Below are positions 54,361-63,890 of a stretch of DNA of 64,000 nt, in pieces; positions within the stretch are counted from its first letter, which is position 1; the number at the start of each line of letters is the position of its first letter. Under the pieces are notes generated by a model, which had not been told where the DNA came from, did not search any database, and was given only the letters and a program-made list of their open reading frames with translations. A program made the translations under genes and the position numbers. The DNA is from CAIYPG01 sp903864555. Its GTDB lineage: Bacteria; Pseudomonadota; Gammaproteobacteria; Burkholderiales; SG8-39. The stretch covers positions 41,430 through 105,429 of the forward strand of contig CANJJT010000006.1 of NCBI GenBank assembly GCA_947474715.1. Reading direction: 5' to 3'.

Positions 54361-55035
54361 CTATATGAGGCCCCGCTCCGCAAAGCTGAGGTAACATCCA
54401 GAACCGACAATGAAGTGATCGAGAACCTGTATATCAACCAGAGCAAGGGCGGACTTCAGTGACCGGGTCAGAAGCTCGTCTGCCTGGCTGGGTTCAGCAA
54501 CGCCGGAAGGATGGTTGTGCGCCAGGATCACTGCAGCAGCATTTCGAGCGAGGGCGCACTTCACCACTTCACGGGGATAAACGCTGGTTTGTGTGAGGGT
54601 TCCGCGAAACAACTCTTCACACGCAATGAACCTGTGCTGTGCGTCGAGCAGCACCGCTACAAATACCTCATGCTCCCGGCCGCCAAGGGTGAGGCGCAGG
54701 TAATCCGATACCGACCTTGGTGAATTCAGAACATCGCGTTGCGCAAGTTCTTCCGCCAACGAGCGCCTGGCCAGTTCCACTGCCGCCAGCAGTTGCGCAG
54801 ATTTTGCGCTTCCCATGCCTTTTGATCGCTGCAATTTCTCCGGGGTGGACGTTAGCATGCCGGAAAGCGATCCATGGCTTTGGAGCAGGTCTCTGGCAAG
54901 GTCTGCTGCGCTCCTCCCTGCATATCCAGTGCGCAGAAAGACCGCCAGCAATTCGACATCAGAGAGTTTGCCTGCCCCCAAGGCAAGCAGTCGTTCGCGA
55001 GGTCTTTCTGTCAGTGGCCAGTCGCTGATTGCCAT
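54361..55035 (-). CDS. radC: RadC-family JAB/MPN domain protein
   Basis: A 224-residue protein. The helix-hairpin-helix-like N-terminal region (KSMGSAKSAQ-like KGMGSAKSAQLLAAVELARR) precedes a JAMM metal site HNHPSGVAEPSQAD. Despite its name, its repair role is unproven. ATG 55035 with GGAGTCGG upstream gives MAISDWPLTERPRERLL, the family start; a longer frame is rejected. The radC-rpmB-rpmG order is common. Confidence 0.94.
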   Translation of the reverse strand: MAISDWPLTERPRERLLALGAGKLSDVELLAVFLRTGYAGRSAADLARDLLQSHGSLSGMLTSTPEKLQRSKGMGSAKSAQLLAAVELARRSLAEELAQRDVLNSPRSVSDYLRLTLGGREHEVFVAVLLDAQHRFIACEELFRGTLTQTSVYPREVVKCALARNAAAVILAHNHPSGVAEPSQADELLTRSLKSALALVDIQVLDHFIVGSGCYLSFAERGLI

Positions 55036-55233
55036 TCCGACTCCAAAGGAACTGATCTGATCTTCATGAACGCGGCAGGTCCGCTTTCGCTGACTCCAGG
55101 CTTGGCTTCCCAAGTTTTTTGGGGTGCTGTAGTCGCCAATGTAGATAAAATGAACATTAAATTTTTCCACGAATCGGAATTCGCAATCCCGCCGACCAGC
55201 GGCTCTGGCGACCAATTTTTCAGGGAGAGAGCA

Positions 55234-56232
55234 ATGAAATCACTTGCAGGACGAGGCCTGAGGGCAGAGTTTCAAGTTGCAGCAGGCGTCACCGGATTGC
55301 TGGTGGCTGCATTTCCAGCGCTTGCGCAAAATTTTCCCAATAAGCCCATTCGCCTTGTCATTCCATTTGTGGCCGGTGCCAGTAGCAACGACATCATCGG
55401 GCGTGCCCTTGCAGGCAGGCTCGGCCCCTTGCTTGGGACGACTATCGTGGTGGAAAACAAGCCCGGCATGGCTGGCAACCTTGGTGGAGAGTTTGTCGCG
55501 AAATCTGCGCCGGATGGTTACACCATGCTGCTCGGCATCAATGGCCCAATGGCAATCAGCCCCAGTGTTTATCCCGCGATGGGTTATGACACCGAGAAGG
55601 ATCTTGCTCCGGTGGCGCTGGTGGCCAAGATTCCTTACATGATCGGAGTGAATCCGGCGTTTCCGGCGAAGAACGTGAAGGAACTGGTGGCCCTGGCCAA
55701 GTCGCAGCCGGGCAAGATCAACTATGGTTCGACCGGCAGTGGCGGCACGCCGCATCTCTGCATGGAATTGTTAAAGCACATGACGGGTGTTGATCTCGTA
55801 CACGTACCTTACAAGGGAGGTGCTCAAACCATGATTGACCTGGTCGGGGGACAGGTTCAGATGTACTGCGCCGGATTCTCTGCGATGACACCGCAGGTGA
55901 AATCAGGAAAGGTCAGATCCTTGGGGGCGACGACGTTGCGCCGGACCGAGTTGTTTCCGGATATGCCGACCATCATTGAGCAGGGCCTGCCGGACTTCGA
56001 GGTTGCGTCCTGGATAGGGTTGAATGTCGCTGCGAAAACGCCACAGCCAGTGATCAAGCGGCTTTATGATGAAACGGCAAAGATGATGGCGACTCCCGAC
56101 ATGAAAGGATATTTGCTATCCCAAGGTGCCGAGCCTGCATTGATGGGGCCTGCCGAGTATGGTGCGTATCTCAAGTCCGAAATCGGCAAGTGGGGGAAAG
56201 TCGTCAAGGCGGCCAACATCAAAGTCGACTGA
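55234..56232 (+). CDS. Bug/TctC-family periplasmic solute-binding protein (copy 4)
   Basis: A 332-residue receptor. The signal (AGVTGLLVAAFPALAQ) is followed by FPNKPIRLVIPFVAGASSND, ENKPGMAGNLGGEFVAKS and VPYKGGAQTMIDLVGGQVQM. ATG 55234 follows GGGAGAG. It stands alone, divergent from radC and upstream of sucC. The ligand is unknown. The better match to classical Bug consensus suggests it is the least diverged of the four copies here. Confidence 0.92.
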   Translation: MKSLAGRGLRAEFQVAAGVTGLLVAAFPALAQNFPNKPIRLVIPFVAGASSNDIIGRALAGRLGPLLGTTIVVENKPGMAGNLGGEFVAKSAPDGYTMLLGINGPMAISPSVYPAMGYDTEKDLAPVALVAKIPYMIGVNPAFPAKNVKELVALAKSQPGKINYGSTGSGGTPHLCMELLKHMTGVDLVHVPYKGGAQTMIDLVGGQVQMYCAGFSAMTPQVKSGKVRSLGATTLRRTELFPDMPTIIEQGLPDFEVASWIGLNVAAKTPQPVIKRLYDETAKMMATPDMKGYLLSQGAEPALMGPAEYGAYLKSEIGKWGKVVKAANIKVD

Positions 56233-56393
56233 GGCAGCTTTGGAAGATATCTCAAGCTTTCAATGGGCCCGGATTGGCTATTTTTTTCTCATGAAAACAA
56301 TGTTTTGTATGAGCCACGGGCAGAGTGTTTCTAGTGCTAATATCGGAACATTATAAGGTCTGGCAACACATATTGGATTCGGAAAGATAGCCA

Positions 56394-56441
56394 TCCCGAC
56401 AACCCGGTCGGGAGCAGAGGCGAGTCAAATAGCCACCTCTG
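56394..56441 (+). promoter_or_regulatory. Structured leader of sucC
   Basis: Two hairpins lie in the 235-base sucC upstream region: TCCCGAC/GTCGGGA (56394-56413) and CAGAGG/CCTCTG (56415-56441). The second ends 26 bases before the start. Such leaders precede TCA genes in several proteobacteria. A cis-regulatory RNA is a guess that needs covariance evidence. Confidence 0.4.
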
Positions 56442-56467
56442 ACACAGGGATTACAGGAGCATTCGCA

Positions 56468-57637
56468 TTGAAGATACATGAGTACCAAGCCAAGGAGATC
56501 CTGCGCAAATTCGGGGTTCCCACACCACGGAGCGTGCCATGCTTTTCTGTGGATGATGCTGTCAAGGCTGCACAGGACCTCGGAGGTCCGGTGTGGGTTG
56601 TGAAGGCGCAGATTCATGCCGGAGGCCGAGGTAAGGGTGGTGGCGTAAAACTGGGCCGCTCAATCGATGAGGTGAAGACCCTCGCAGGGCAGATTCTCGG
56701 CATGCAACTGATTACCCACCAGACAGGGCCAGAGGGGCAGAAGGTCAGGCGCCTCCTGGTTGAAGAGGGCGCTGACATAAAGAAGGAGTTGTATGTCGGG
56801 ATGGTTGTCGATCGGGGGACGCAGAGGGTGACCCTGATGGCCAGTTCGGAAGGCGGAATGGATATCGAGGAAGTGGCTGAACATACGCCTGAGCGTATCC
56901 ACAAGGTATTCGTAGATCCCGGCACCGGACTGCTGGATTCGGAGGCGGAAGAAGTGGCAAGGAAGATCGGCATTCCGGAGCCGTCGGTAGCCCAGGCAAG
57001 AGATATCCTGAAATCCCTGTATCGGGCATTTGTCGAGACGGATTCAAGCCTTGCTGAAATCAACCCGCTCATCCTAACTGGCGAGGGCAAGGTTTTGGCA
57101 CTTGATGCCAAGATCAACTTCGATGACAACGCGCTATTCCGCCATCCGGATCTGGTGGCTCTGCGTGACTTGGACGAGGAGGATCCGGCTGAGATAGAGG
57201 CCTCCAATTTCGGGCTTTCCTATATTTCTCTGGATGGGAACATAGGCTGCCTTGTTAACGGTGCGGGACTGGCTATGGCCACGATGGACGTCATCAAACT
57301 CTACGGGGCCTCACCAGCCAATTTCCTTGATGTGGGTGGTGGTGCAGATGCCGAGAAGGTAACGGAAGCTTTCAAGATCATGCTTAAGAATCCAGAGCTG
57401 AAGGCCATTCTGGTGAATATCTTTGGCGGCATCATGAAGTGCGACACCATCGCGGAAGGTGTTATCACGGCGTCACGCGCAGTCCAGCTGAAAGTTCCAC
57501 TGGTTGTCCGAATGAAGGGCACAAACGAGGAGTTGGGGAAGAAAATGCTAGCCGACTCCGGATTGCCCATCATTTCTGCAGATAACATGGCCGAAGCGGC
57601 GCAGAAGGTGGTTAACGCGGTAAAGGGGCAGCGCTGA
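56468..57637 (+). CDS. sucC: Succinyl-CoA synthetase beta subunit
   Basis: SucCD converts succinyl-CoA to succinate with nucleotide triphosphate formation in the citrate cycle. The 389-residue beta subunit has the ATP-grasp start MKIHEYQAKEILRKFG, the GGRGKGGGVKL loop and INPLILTGEGKVLALDAKIN. The start codon is TTG, with AGGAGCATTCGCA before it. It is followed one base later by sucD. Confidence 0.97.
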   Translation: MKIHEYQAKEILRKFGVPTPRSVPCFSVDDAVKAAQDLGGPVWVVKAQIHAGGRGKGGGVKLGRSIDEVKTLAGQILGMQLITHQTGPEGQKVRRLLVEEGADIKKELYVGMVVDRGTQRVTLMASSEGGMDIEEVAEHTPERIHKVFVDPGTGLLDSEAEEVARKIGIPEPSVAQARDILKSLYRAFVETDSSLAEINPLILTGEGKVLALDAKINFDDNALFRHPDLVALRDLDEEDPAEIEASNFGLSYISLDGNIGCLVNGAGLAMATMDVIKLYGASPANFLDVGGGADAEKVTEAFKIMLKNPELKAILVNIFGGIMKCDTIAEGVITASRAVQLKVPLVVRMKGTNEELGKKMLADSGLPIISADNMAEAAQKVVNAVKGQR

Positions 57638-57638
57638 A

Positions 57639-58517
57639 ATGAGTATCCTCATCGACAAGAATACGCGGATCGTGACGCAAGGCATCACGGGCAAGACTGG
57701 CCAATTTCATACCCGAGCCGGAATGGCCTATGCGAATGGCAAGAATTGCTACGTGGCTGGTGTCAATCCGAACAAGGCTGGACAGAGTTTCGATGGCATC
57801 CCCATATTCGCCACCATGAAGGAGGCAAAGGAGCAGACTGGAGCGAACGTGAGCGTGATCTACGTTCCACCTCCGTTCGCAGCAGCCTCGATCGATGAGG
57901 CAGTGGACGCCGACATGGATCTGGTGATTTGCATTACAGAGGGCATTCCGGTGCGGGACATGATCATGACCAGGCACAGGATGAAGGGGAAGAAGTCTCT
58001 TCTGGTCGGTCCTAACTGTCCTGGCGTGATCACTCCTGACGAAGTCAAGATTGGCATCATGCCCGGACATATCCACAAAAGGGGGCCTATAGGAGTCGTG
58101 TCACGTTCCGGAACCCTGACTTACGAGGCCGTCGGGCAGTTGATGGAACTTGGCTTGGGCCAGTCCTCATGCGTCGGAATTGGGGGTGATCCGGTCAACG
58201 GACTTAAGCACATTGATGTGCTGAAAATGTTCAACGAGGATCCGCAGACAGAGGCTGTGATCATGGTTGGCGAAATTGGCGGCTCGGATGAGGAAGCAGC
58301 AGCCGAGTGGATCAAGGCAAATATGAGAAAGCCGGTGGTAGGGTTTATCGCCGGCGTGACCGCTCCTCCGGGAAAGCGCATGGGGCATGCAGGTGCCATC
58401 ATTTCCGGAGGTAAGGGGACAGCTCAGGAGAAACTAGCTGTCATGGAAGAGTGCGGAATCAAGGTCACTCGCAATCCAGCGGAAATGGGCAAGTTACTCA
58501 GATCTGTGCTGAAGTAA
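57639..58517 (+). CDS. sucD: Succinyl-CoA synthetase alpha subunit
   Basis: A 292-residue alpha subunit. CoA-binding GITGKTGQFHT and the phosphohistidine in KRMGHAGAIISGGKG (His about 249) are intact. It pairs with sucC. Ten bases after its stop begins the tail of a convergent pseudogene. Confidence 0.97.
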   Translation: MSILIDKNTRIVTQGITGKTGQFHTRAGMAYANGKNCYVAGVNPNKAGQSFDGIPIFATMKEAKEQTGANVSVIYVPPPFAAASIDEAVDADMDLVICITEGIPVRDMIMTRHRMKGKKSLLVGPNCPGVITPDEVKIGIMPGHIHKRGPIGVVSRSGTLTYEAVGQLMELGLGQSSCVGIGGDPVNGLKHIDVLKMFNEDPQTEAVIMVGEIGGSDEEAAAEWIKANMRKPVVGFIAGVTAPPGKRMGHAGAIISGGKGTAQEKLAVMEECGIKVTRNPAEMGKLLRSVLK

Positions 58518-58526
58518 TCTTCGCAG

Positions 58527-59603
58527 TCAGGCCTGATCCCGGGCGGTAATCTCCCTGCATACCCGTTCGGAAAAGGCAGTGGTGTCGAGTGGTCCGCCCA
58601 GATCGGGTGTCCGGGAGGCGGGATAAGCTAGTACGGCTCCCACTGCCTGGTCGATCAAGTCTCCTGTCCTGCCTGCTTCGGGGCAAGACTGGCGAAATGC
58701 CATACAGTGCAGCAACATTGCTGCAGATTTGATCAGCGCTACCGGATTGGCAATGTCTTTGCCGGCAATGTCAGGGTCAGAGCCATGCTGCGCTTGTGCA
58801 ACTGCATGATCAAGATCGGAATTCAGGGAGGCTGCCCAGGCTGCCCGATAACTCACCAGCCTCGTCTGACAGTATGTCTCCGAAAATGTTTGTTGTGATT
58901 AGGACATCGAATTTTTCCGGATGTCGGATGAGCAAGGCCGTCATGATGTCCACGATCATTTCTGCATACTCAATCTCGGGATACTCTTTGGCAACATTAC
59001 GGACTTGATCCAGAAATAGTCCGTCAGACATCCTCAGAACGTTGGCTTTGTGCACGGAGGTGACCTTGCGTCGGCGTTGCCGAGCCAGTTCAAATGCGGA
59101 TACTGCAATCCTTCTTGAGCCTTGAGCCGTGATTTTCCTGAGCGCCAATGCGAGGCCCGGGGCATGAACACCCCCCCACCAGCGAACATCGTCCGGTCTG
59201 CATAAAACCCCTCAGTGTTCTCTCGACAATGACTAGGTCGAAGTTGCGGCCTATCGGTGATGGAACATAGGGGCGTGTCATTGCCGGCCGGATATTCGCT
59301 TAGAGATTCAGTGACTTTCGCAGCACCCCGGAAGGATTCGGACCTCCTTGGTCGATTAGAGATACTCATCATGCGAAACCGGTCCTAAGATCAGGCCATC
59401 AGCGACCCACGCTGCTTCAGTTGTGCTGGCCGGCATTGTCGTGCCTTGCGACTTCAGTGCCGTGAAGCCTACTTCAAGGCTATACCAGTTCCTGTCTGTA
59501 TAGATGCGGCATCCAGCCCGGAGAGCGTAGGGGCGACTATTTCCGGGCCGATCCCGTCACCTTCGAGTACCAGAAGGTTTAATGGGCTGTTGATATTTCC
59601 CAT
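58527..59603 (-). pseudogene. Isocitrate/isopropylmalate dehydrogenase family pseudogene
   Basis: Pieces of one NAD-dependent decarboxylating dehydrogenase read in order across three frames. They are MGNINSPLNLLVLEGDGIGP (start at 59603), then TALKSQGTTMPASTTEAAW, SPIGRNFDLVIV, ENTEGFYADRTMFAGGG, a long clean piece (RKITAQGSRRIAVSAFELAR to ILSDEAGELSGSLG) and AASLNSDLDHAVAQAQHGSD to the stop. At least five frameshifts or in-frame stops interrupt it, near 59500, 59365, 59310, 59230, 59155 and 58855. Family and decay are clear; the exact substrate (isocitrate, isopropylmalate or tartrate) is not. Confidence 0.88.
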
Positions 59604-59645
59604 TGGTATGCTTGGGTGGGTGCCCAAAGGTCTGCTTGTCGATGA

Positions 59646-61670
59646 CTACTTGAGAATCCGGAAAAGGTTGTTGTAATCGTCCGTCCAGAGGTTGATGCCG
59701 TCCCGCCCTTTGATCGGTTGGATTCGGGCTGCCACCGGCTCCGAGTCCAGGATTCGGCGATCCCGGCTTACGATGACCCAGTCTGAATCCGACTGTTGCA
59801 TGTTTGCCTCCTCTTCGGTTGGTTCATGCTCAATGAGGCCTGCATGTAACTTCCTGCTTTCTGCGAGCACCTTGATTACCGGGGGCAGAGTGAGGTACCG
59901 GTTCGTCGTATGAATGAGAAGGGCTCCCCCGGGCTTCAAACGGCTGATATAGGCGTCAAGAGCTTCGATGGTGAGCAAGTGTGTGGGAATAGAGTCGCCT
60001 GAAAATGCATCCACGGCAATGAGGTCAAACTGGGGACCGCGTTCACGTTCGAGCGTTAGTCTTGCATCGCCCAGGGCTACCTCCACCTTGGCCTGACTGT
60101 CAGACATGTACCGGAAATGTTTTTGTGCAAGATCCACGACCTGGGGATTGATCTCGTAGAACCTTATCAGGTCTCCGCTGCGGCCATAAGCCGCCGTCGT
60201 GCCGGTTCCGAGTCCTATTACTGCAATGTTTAGAGGTGCTCCCCTATCCTGTAAAGATTTTATGGCGAGGCCAAATCCGCTGTTGGGGCCGTAGTAACTT
60301 GATGCTTTGCGTCTGTCCGCTACCGGCTCCATGATCTGGGCGCCATGTCGGATGGCCCCATGCTGGAGCGTTCTGACGTGATCGGGGGGGGCATAATCTT
60401 TTACGCGAAGTGCGCCATAGAAGCTTCGTTCGGATGCAATGACTGCCGTGCCGTCAGCCTCTATCTGTGAGTAGCTAAAGTACGCTGCCAGCGTCGCTAT
60501 GGAGGCAGCGATGGCCGGGATCCAGATTCCAAGATGTCGGGTACTCAGTGCAACGAGTATGGCAGCCAAGGCGAGAACCATGCCGAGTTCATAGTAGCCA
60601 GTCAGCAAGTACGAGGCGGCAATTCCGACCGATACTCCACCCAGGACACCTCCTGCGGAAATGATAAGGAAAAACCCGGTCAAATGCCGTGCAGACGGCC
60701 GGCTTACGGAGAGTTCGCCATGGCATACCATGCAAAGAACGAAGAGTCCAACCAGGTGGACAGGAATTGCAACCTTCAGTTCTAGGCTGGTAAGTGTTGC
60801 GCCCATGGCGACGACTGCAATTCCGGCCAACGGTAAAAACAGGGACCGTTTGTACCATCCAGAAGTGTCAAAGCAGAGTATGAACGTTAACAAATACAGC
60901 GCCAGCGGAATGATCCAGAGGAACGGGATCGACGCAATGTTCTGGCATATGTGGTTGCTGACGGAGATAAGCAGCATTGAGCCGGTTGCGGACAGAGCAA
61001 GCCAAAGTAATCTGTCCCTAATGGTAGGTGGTGAATCTTCCTCGGGCTGAGCGTGATTCTCCGAACTTGTCGATGGCGCCATAAAGCCCTGGCTGCTCCT
61101 GCTTGACCATGCAGAAAGAGAGCACAGCAATATGAATAATGCATAGGTGACCGACCATGCCACTGATTGCATATGGTTCGTTACCCATGGTTCGACGGCG
61201 AACGGATAGGCAAGCAATCCCAGCAAGGATCCAAGATTGGATAGGGCAAACAGGCGGTAGGGCACCCGCTTGAGGGTACGGGCGTACCACGTCTGTATCA
61301 GTGGACTCGTTGTGGCAAGCATGAAGTACGGCAGCCCTACCGTGACGGCCAGAACGGTCAGTATCTGGAGTGTGGGCTCTGATTCCCCCAGTGGTTTCCA
61401 CTGCGCTCCCGGGACTATGGGAAGTACAGCGCAGGAAAAAAGCAGCAGTAGGACGTGAACTATGGCTTGAGCGCGAGGGGGTAGCGAATGAGCTACCCAG
61501 TGGGAGTAACCATAACCGAGCAGAAGTAGCGACTGAAAGAAAACCAAGCATGTGGTCCAAACCGATGCAGAACCACCAAACCAGGGGAGAATCTGCTTGG
61601 CAATAATGGGCTGGACCAAAAACAGCAGGAAGGCCGATACAAATGCAGTCGCAGCGAAAAGGATAGGCAT
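59646..61670 (-). CDS. Fused MFS / spermidine-synthase-like membrane protein
   Basis: A 674-residue protein. The N-terminal 430 residues form about 12 helices (start FAATAFVSAFLLFLVQPIIA). The C-terminal part is a SpeE-like Rossmann domain with VIGLGTGTTAAYGRSGD, YEINPQVVDLA and DAFSGDSIPTHLLT. The aminopropyl-transfer function of SpeE is not assured: the fusion family is of unknown role and may move or modify polyamines. The promoter contains a G12 tract. An eight-G run also lies in the coding region (60384-60391). Confidence 0.88.
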   Translation of the reverse strand: MPILFAATAFVSAFLLFLVQPIIAKQILPWFGGSASVWTTCLVFFQSLLLLGYGYSHWVAHSLPPRAQAIVHVLLLLFSCAVLPIVPGAQWKPLGESEPTLQILTVLAVTVGLPYFMLATTSPLIQTWYARTLKRVPYRLFALSNLGSLLGLLAYPFAVEPWVTNHMQSVAWSVTYALFILLCSLSAWSSRSSQGFMAPSTSSENHAQPEEDSPPTIRDRLLWLALSATGSMLLISVSNHICQNIASIPFLWIIPLALYLLTFILCFDTSGWYKRSLFLPLAGIAVVAMGATLTSLELKVAIPVHLVGLFVLCMVCHGELSVSRPSARHLTGFFLIISAGGVLGGVSVGIAASYLLTGYYELGMVLALAAILVALSTRHLGIWIPAIAASIATLAAYFSYSQIEADGTAVIASERSFYGALRVKDYAPPDHVRTLQHGAIRHGAQIMEPVADRRKASSYYGPNSGFGLAIKSLQDRGAPLNIAVIGLGTGTTAAYGRSGDLIRFYEINPQVVDLAQKHFRYMSDSQAKVEVALGDARLTLERERGPQFDLIAVDAFSGDSIPTHLLTIEALDAYISRLKPGGALLIHTTNRYLTLPPVIKVLAESRKLHAGLIEHEPTEEEANMQQSDSDWVIVSRDRRILDSEPVAARIQPIKGRDGINLWTDDYNNLFRILK

Positions 61671-61712
61671 TGTGGGAACTTACTCTTTTGAGAGGGACGA
61701 TCAGCGCACCGC

Positions 61713-61751
61713 ATTCTAGCGAATTCTCTGTGCATTCACGGGGGGGGGGGG
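61713..61751 (-). promoter_or_regulatory. Promoter of the spermidine-synthase-like gene with an abutting G12 tract
   Basis: On the leftward strand a TAGAAT -10 is at 61718-61713. Its -35 position (61741-61736) touches a run of twelve G (61740-61751; C on the gene strand). Tract length may vary and could change expression. Confidence 0.6.
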
Positions 61752-61886
61752 CAGAACAACAGGTAATCCATTCAAGGTCTCCAATTTTGGTTAAAATTTG
61801 ACCGCTATATGAATTTAAGCGGCTCGATGTTTTACAGAGCCATGAAAATAATGCCGGGCTAGTGGCCAGGCTTGGAGGAGACAAAA

Positions 61887-62594
61887 GTGGAATTTGCCTT
61901 GGACAACCCCCTGTTCTGGTTTGCAGTCCTGCAGATCATTGCAATTGATATTCTGCTCGGCGGTGACAACGCAGTGGTCATCGCGCTGGCATGTAGAAGT
62001 CTTCCAGAACATCAGCGCAAGAGGGGGATCTTCTGGGGGGTTGCCGGCGCCATCATCCTTCGTGTGGGATTGACCGCATTTGCCGTCACTCTCTTGGCGA
62101 TCCCCTATCTCAAGATAATCGGGGGGCTACTGCTGCTGTGGATAGGCAGCAAACTGATCATTCCCGAAGATAATGACGATGGGCATGAAATAAATGCAAG
62201 TACGACGCTTATGGGGGCCATAAAGACGATCATTATTGCGGATTTCGTCATGAGTCTCGACAATGTGATTGCGGTCGCCGCTGCGGCAAAGGATAGTATC
62301 TCCCTCATCGTGTTCGGATTGCTGGTGTCGATCCCCATCATCGTCTGGTGCAGCCAACTGATTCTCAAATTGATGGATCGCTACCCCGCCATAATTACGG
62401 TCGGAGGAGCACTTCTTGGTTACATAGCAGGCGACATGATGGTTCGTGATCCAGCGGTAAATGACTGGTTTAAGGACAACATGCTTTGGCTCCAGACATT
62501 TCACATTGCTGGGCTGATAGGCGCTGCAGTTGTCATTGCAATAGGCAAGATAGCAGTGCTGCGGCGATCGAAAAAATCAACTGCAGAGGCCTAG
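61887..62594 (+). CDS. TerC/YjbE-family integral membrane protein
   Basis: A 235-residue protein with about seven helices. IAIDILLGGDNAVVIALACR and ADFVMSLDNVIAVAAAA are the two acidic family motifs, thought to bind metal. Relatives export Mn2+ or act with tellurite resistance proteins. GTG 61887 is preceded by GGAGGAG. The stop codon abuts the left end of an IS-like sequence at 62595. terC near sucCD is common in betaproteobacteria. Confidence 0.92.
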   Translation: MEFALDNPLFWFAVLQIIAIDILLGGDNAVVIALACRSLPEHQRKRGIFWGVAGAIILRVGLTAFAVTLLAIPYLKIIGGLLLLWIGSKLIIPEDNDDGHEINASTTLMGAIKTIIIADFVMSLDNVIAVAAAAKDSISLIVFGLLVSIPIIVWCSQLILKLMDRYPAIITVGGALLGYIAGDMMVRDPAVNDWFKDNMLWLQTFHIAGLIGAAVVIAIGKIAVLRRSKKSTAEA

Positions 62595-63851
62595 CAGCCT
62601 GTCGGACTTGGCCGAGCACTATTTGGTGAATTTGTCATCGAAGCCATGGCGTAAACCTTACTTGATATGCGCATAGGATACTCAAGTGAGGCGAGTGAAT
62701 GACACGATTTGTGGCGGTGAATCGAGACATGGGGTACCTGCTGCCGCCCTCTGTGGATGACTGGTTGCCCAAGGATCACCTGGCGCGCTTTGTGGTCGAT
62801 ATTGTCGATCAACTCGATCTTTCCGAATGGACTCGTCAGTATCGAGGCGCCGGTTCGGATGCGTATCACCCTTCGGTGATGTTGGGCTTGTTCATCTACG
62901 GCTATGCCACCGGGGGGGTTTCCAGCCGGCGACTTATGAGTCGGTTGCCTTTCGTTACATCGCTGTGAACACGCACCCTGACCACGACTCGCTTTGCACT
63001 GTCCGCAAGCGCTTTCTCAAGGAGATCGAGGCGCTGTTCGTCTAGGTGCTGTGTATCGCCCGGCAGATGAAGTGGCTCAAGTTGGACACGATCGCCCTGG
63101 ATGGCACCAAGATCCACGCCAATGCCTCGCGTCACAGCGCGGGCGCCCATGGGCATGCCCAAAAGATCGAAGCGCGGTTGCAAGCCGAGCTTGCCCAATG
63201 GCTCGCGCGTGCCCAGGCCGCCGATCAGGAACCCCTGCCCGAGGGCTTGAGCATCCCGGAGGAACTCGCACGGCGCGAAGAACGCCTGGCGGCGATCCGG
63301 GAGGCCAAAGCACAGATCGAAGCGGGTGCCGCCGAGCGCGATGCGCAAGTGAAGGCCGAGTTTGAGGCGAAGGTGAAAGCGCGCGAGGAAAAGACAGCAC
63401 GCACCGGGAAAAAGCCAGTGCTGGGGTACGTCCCACCGATCAGATCAACCTCACCGATGCGGACTCGAGCATCATGCCCGACAAGGGCAAGGGCTTTGAC
63501 CAGAGCTACAACGTGCAGGCCGCAGTCGATACCGAGAGCATGCTGGTGGTGGCCACCGCCATGGCGCAAGTGGCCACCGATCGCCAGCAGGTCGAGCCGA
63601 TGCTCAAAGTCCTTGCCGGATTGCCTGAGGAATTGGGCCGCGTGGAACGTATGTTGACCGACAACGGTTACTTCAGCGCAAGCAATGTTCAGCAGTGCGA
63701 GCAGGCGAAAATTGAACCCTTGTTCGCGGCCGGGCGTGATAAATATCACCCACATTGGGAGGAGCGCTTCAGCCAGCCCCCACCGTTGGCTGAACCGGCA
63801 AGCGCCGTGGAGCGGATGAAGCACCGGCTCAAAACGATTCAAGGACGAAAG
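62595..63851 (+). mobile_element. Remnant of an IS1182-type element, right part missing
   Basis: GCAGCCTGTCGGACTTGG at 62595 resembles the terminal repeat of IS1182-type elements and begins directly after the terC stop. The transposase gene lies within. The right end is missing: the sequence runs into an IS3-type element near 63852. The left end placement is inference from recall of such ends. Confidence 0.6.
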
Positions 63852-63854
63852 TGA
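62699..63854 (+). pseudogene. IS1182-type transposase, disrupted
   Basis: Three frames together give an IS1182 (DUF772) transposase. Piece 1 (62699 on) is LLPPSVDDWLPKDHLARFVV. A small deletion at about 62925 shifts frame to ATYESVAFRYIAVNTHPDHD. An in-frame TAG at 63043 follows ALFV, where Gln is usual. After LDTIALDGTKIHANASRHS another deletion near 63432 shifts to TDQINLTDADSSIMPDKGKG. The end (HRLKTIQGRK) stops at TGA 63852-63854, which may come from the inserted IS3 end. It cannot be active. Confidence 0.88.
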
Positions 63855-63890
63855 GCTTCCCTCGCTTTTTCGTCCTCCAACCCGTCGGCA

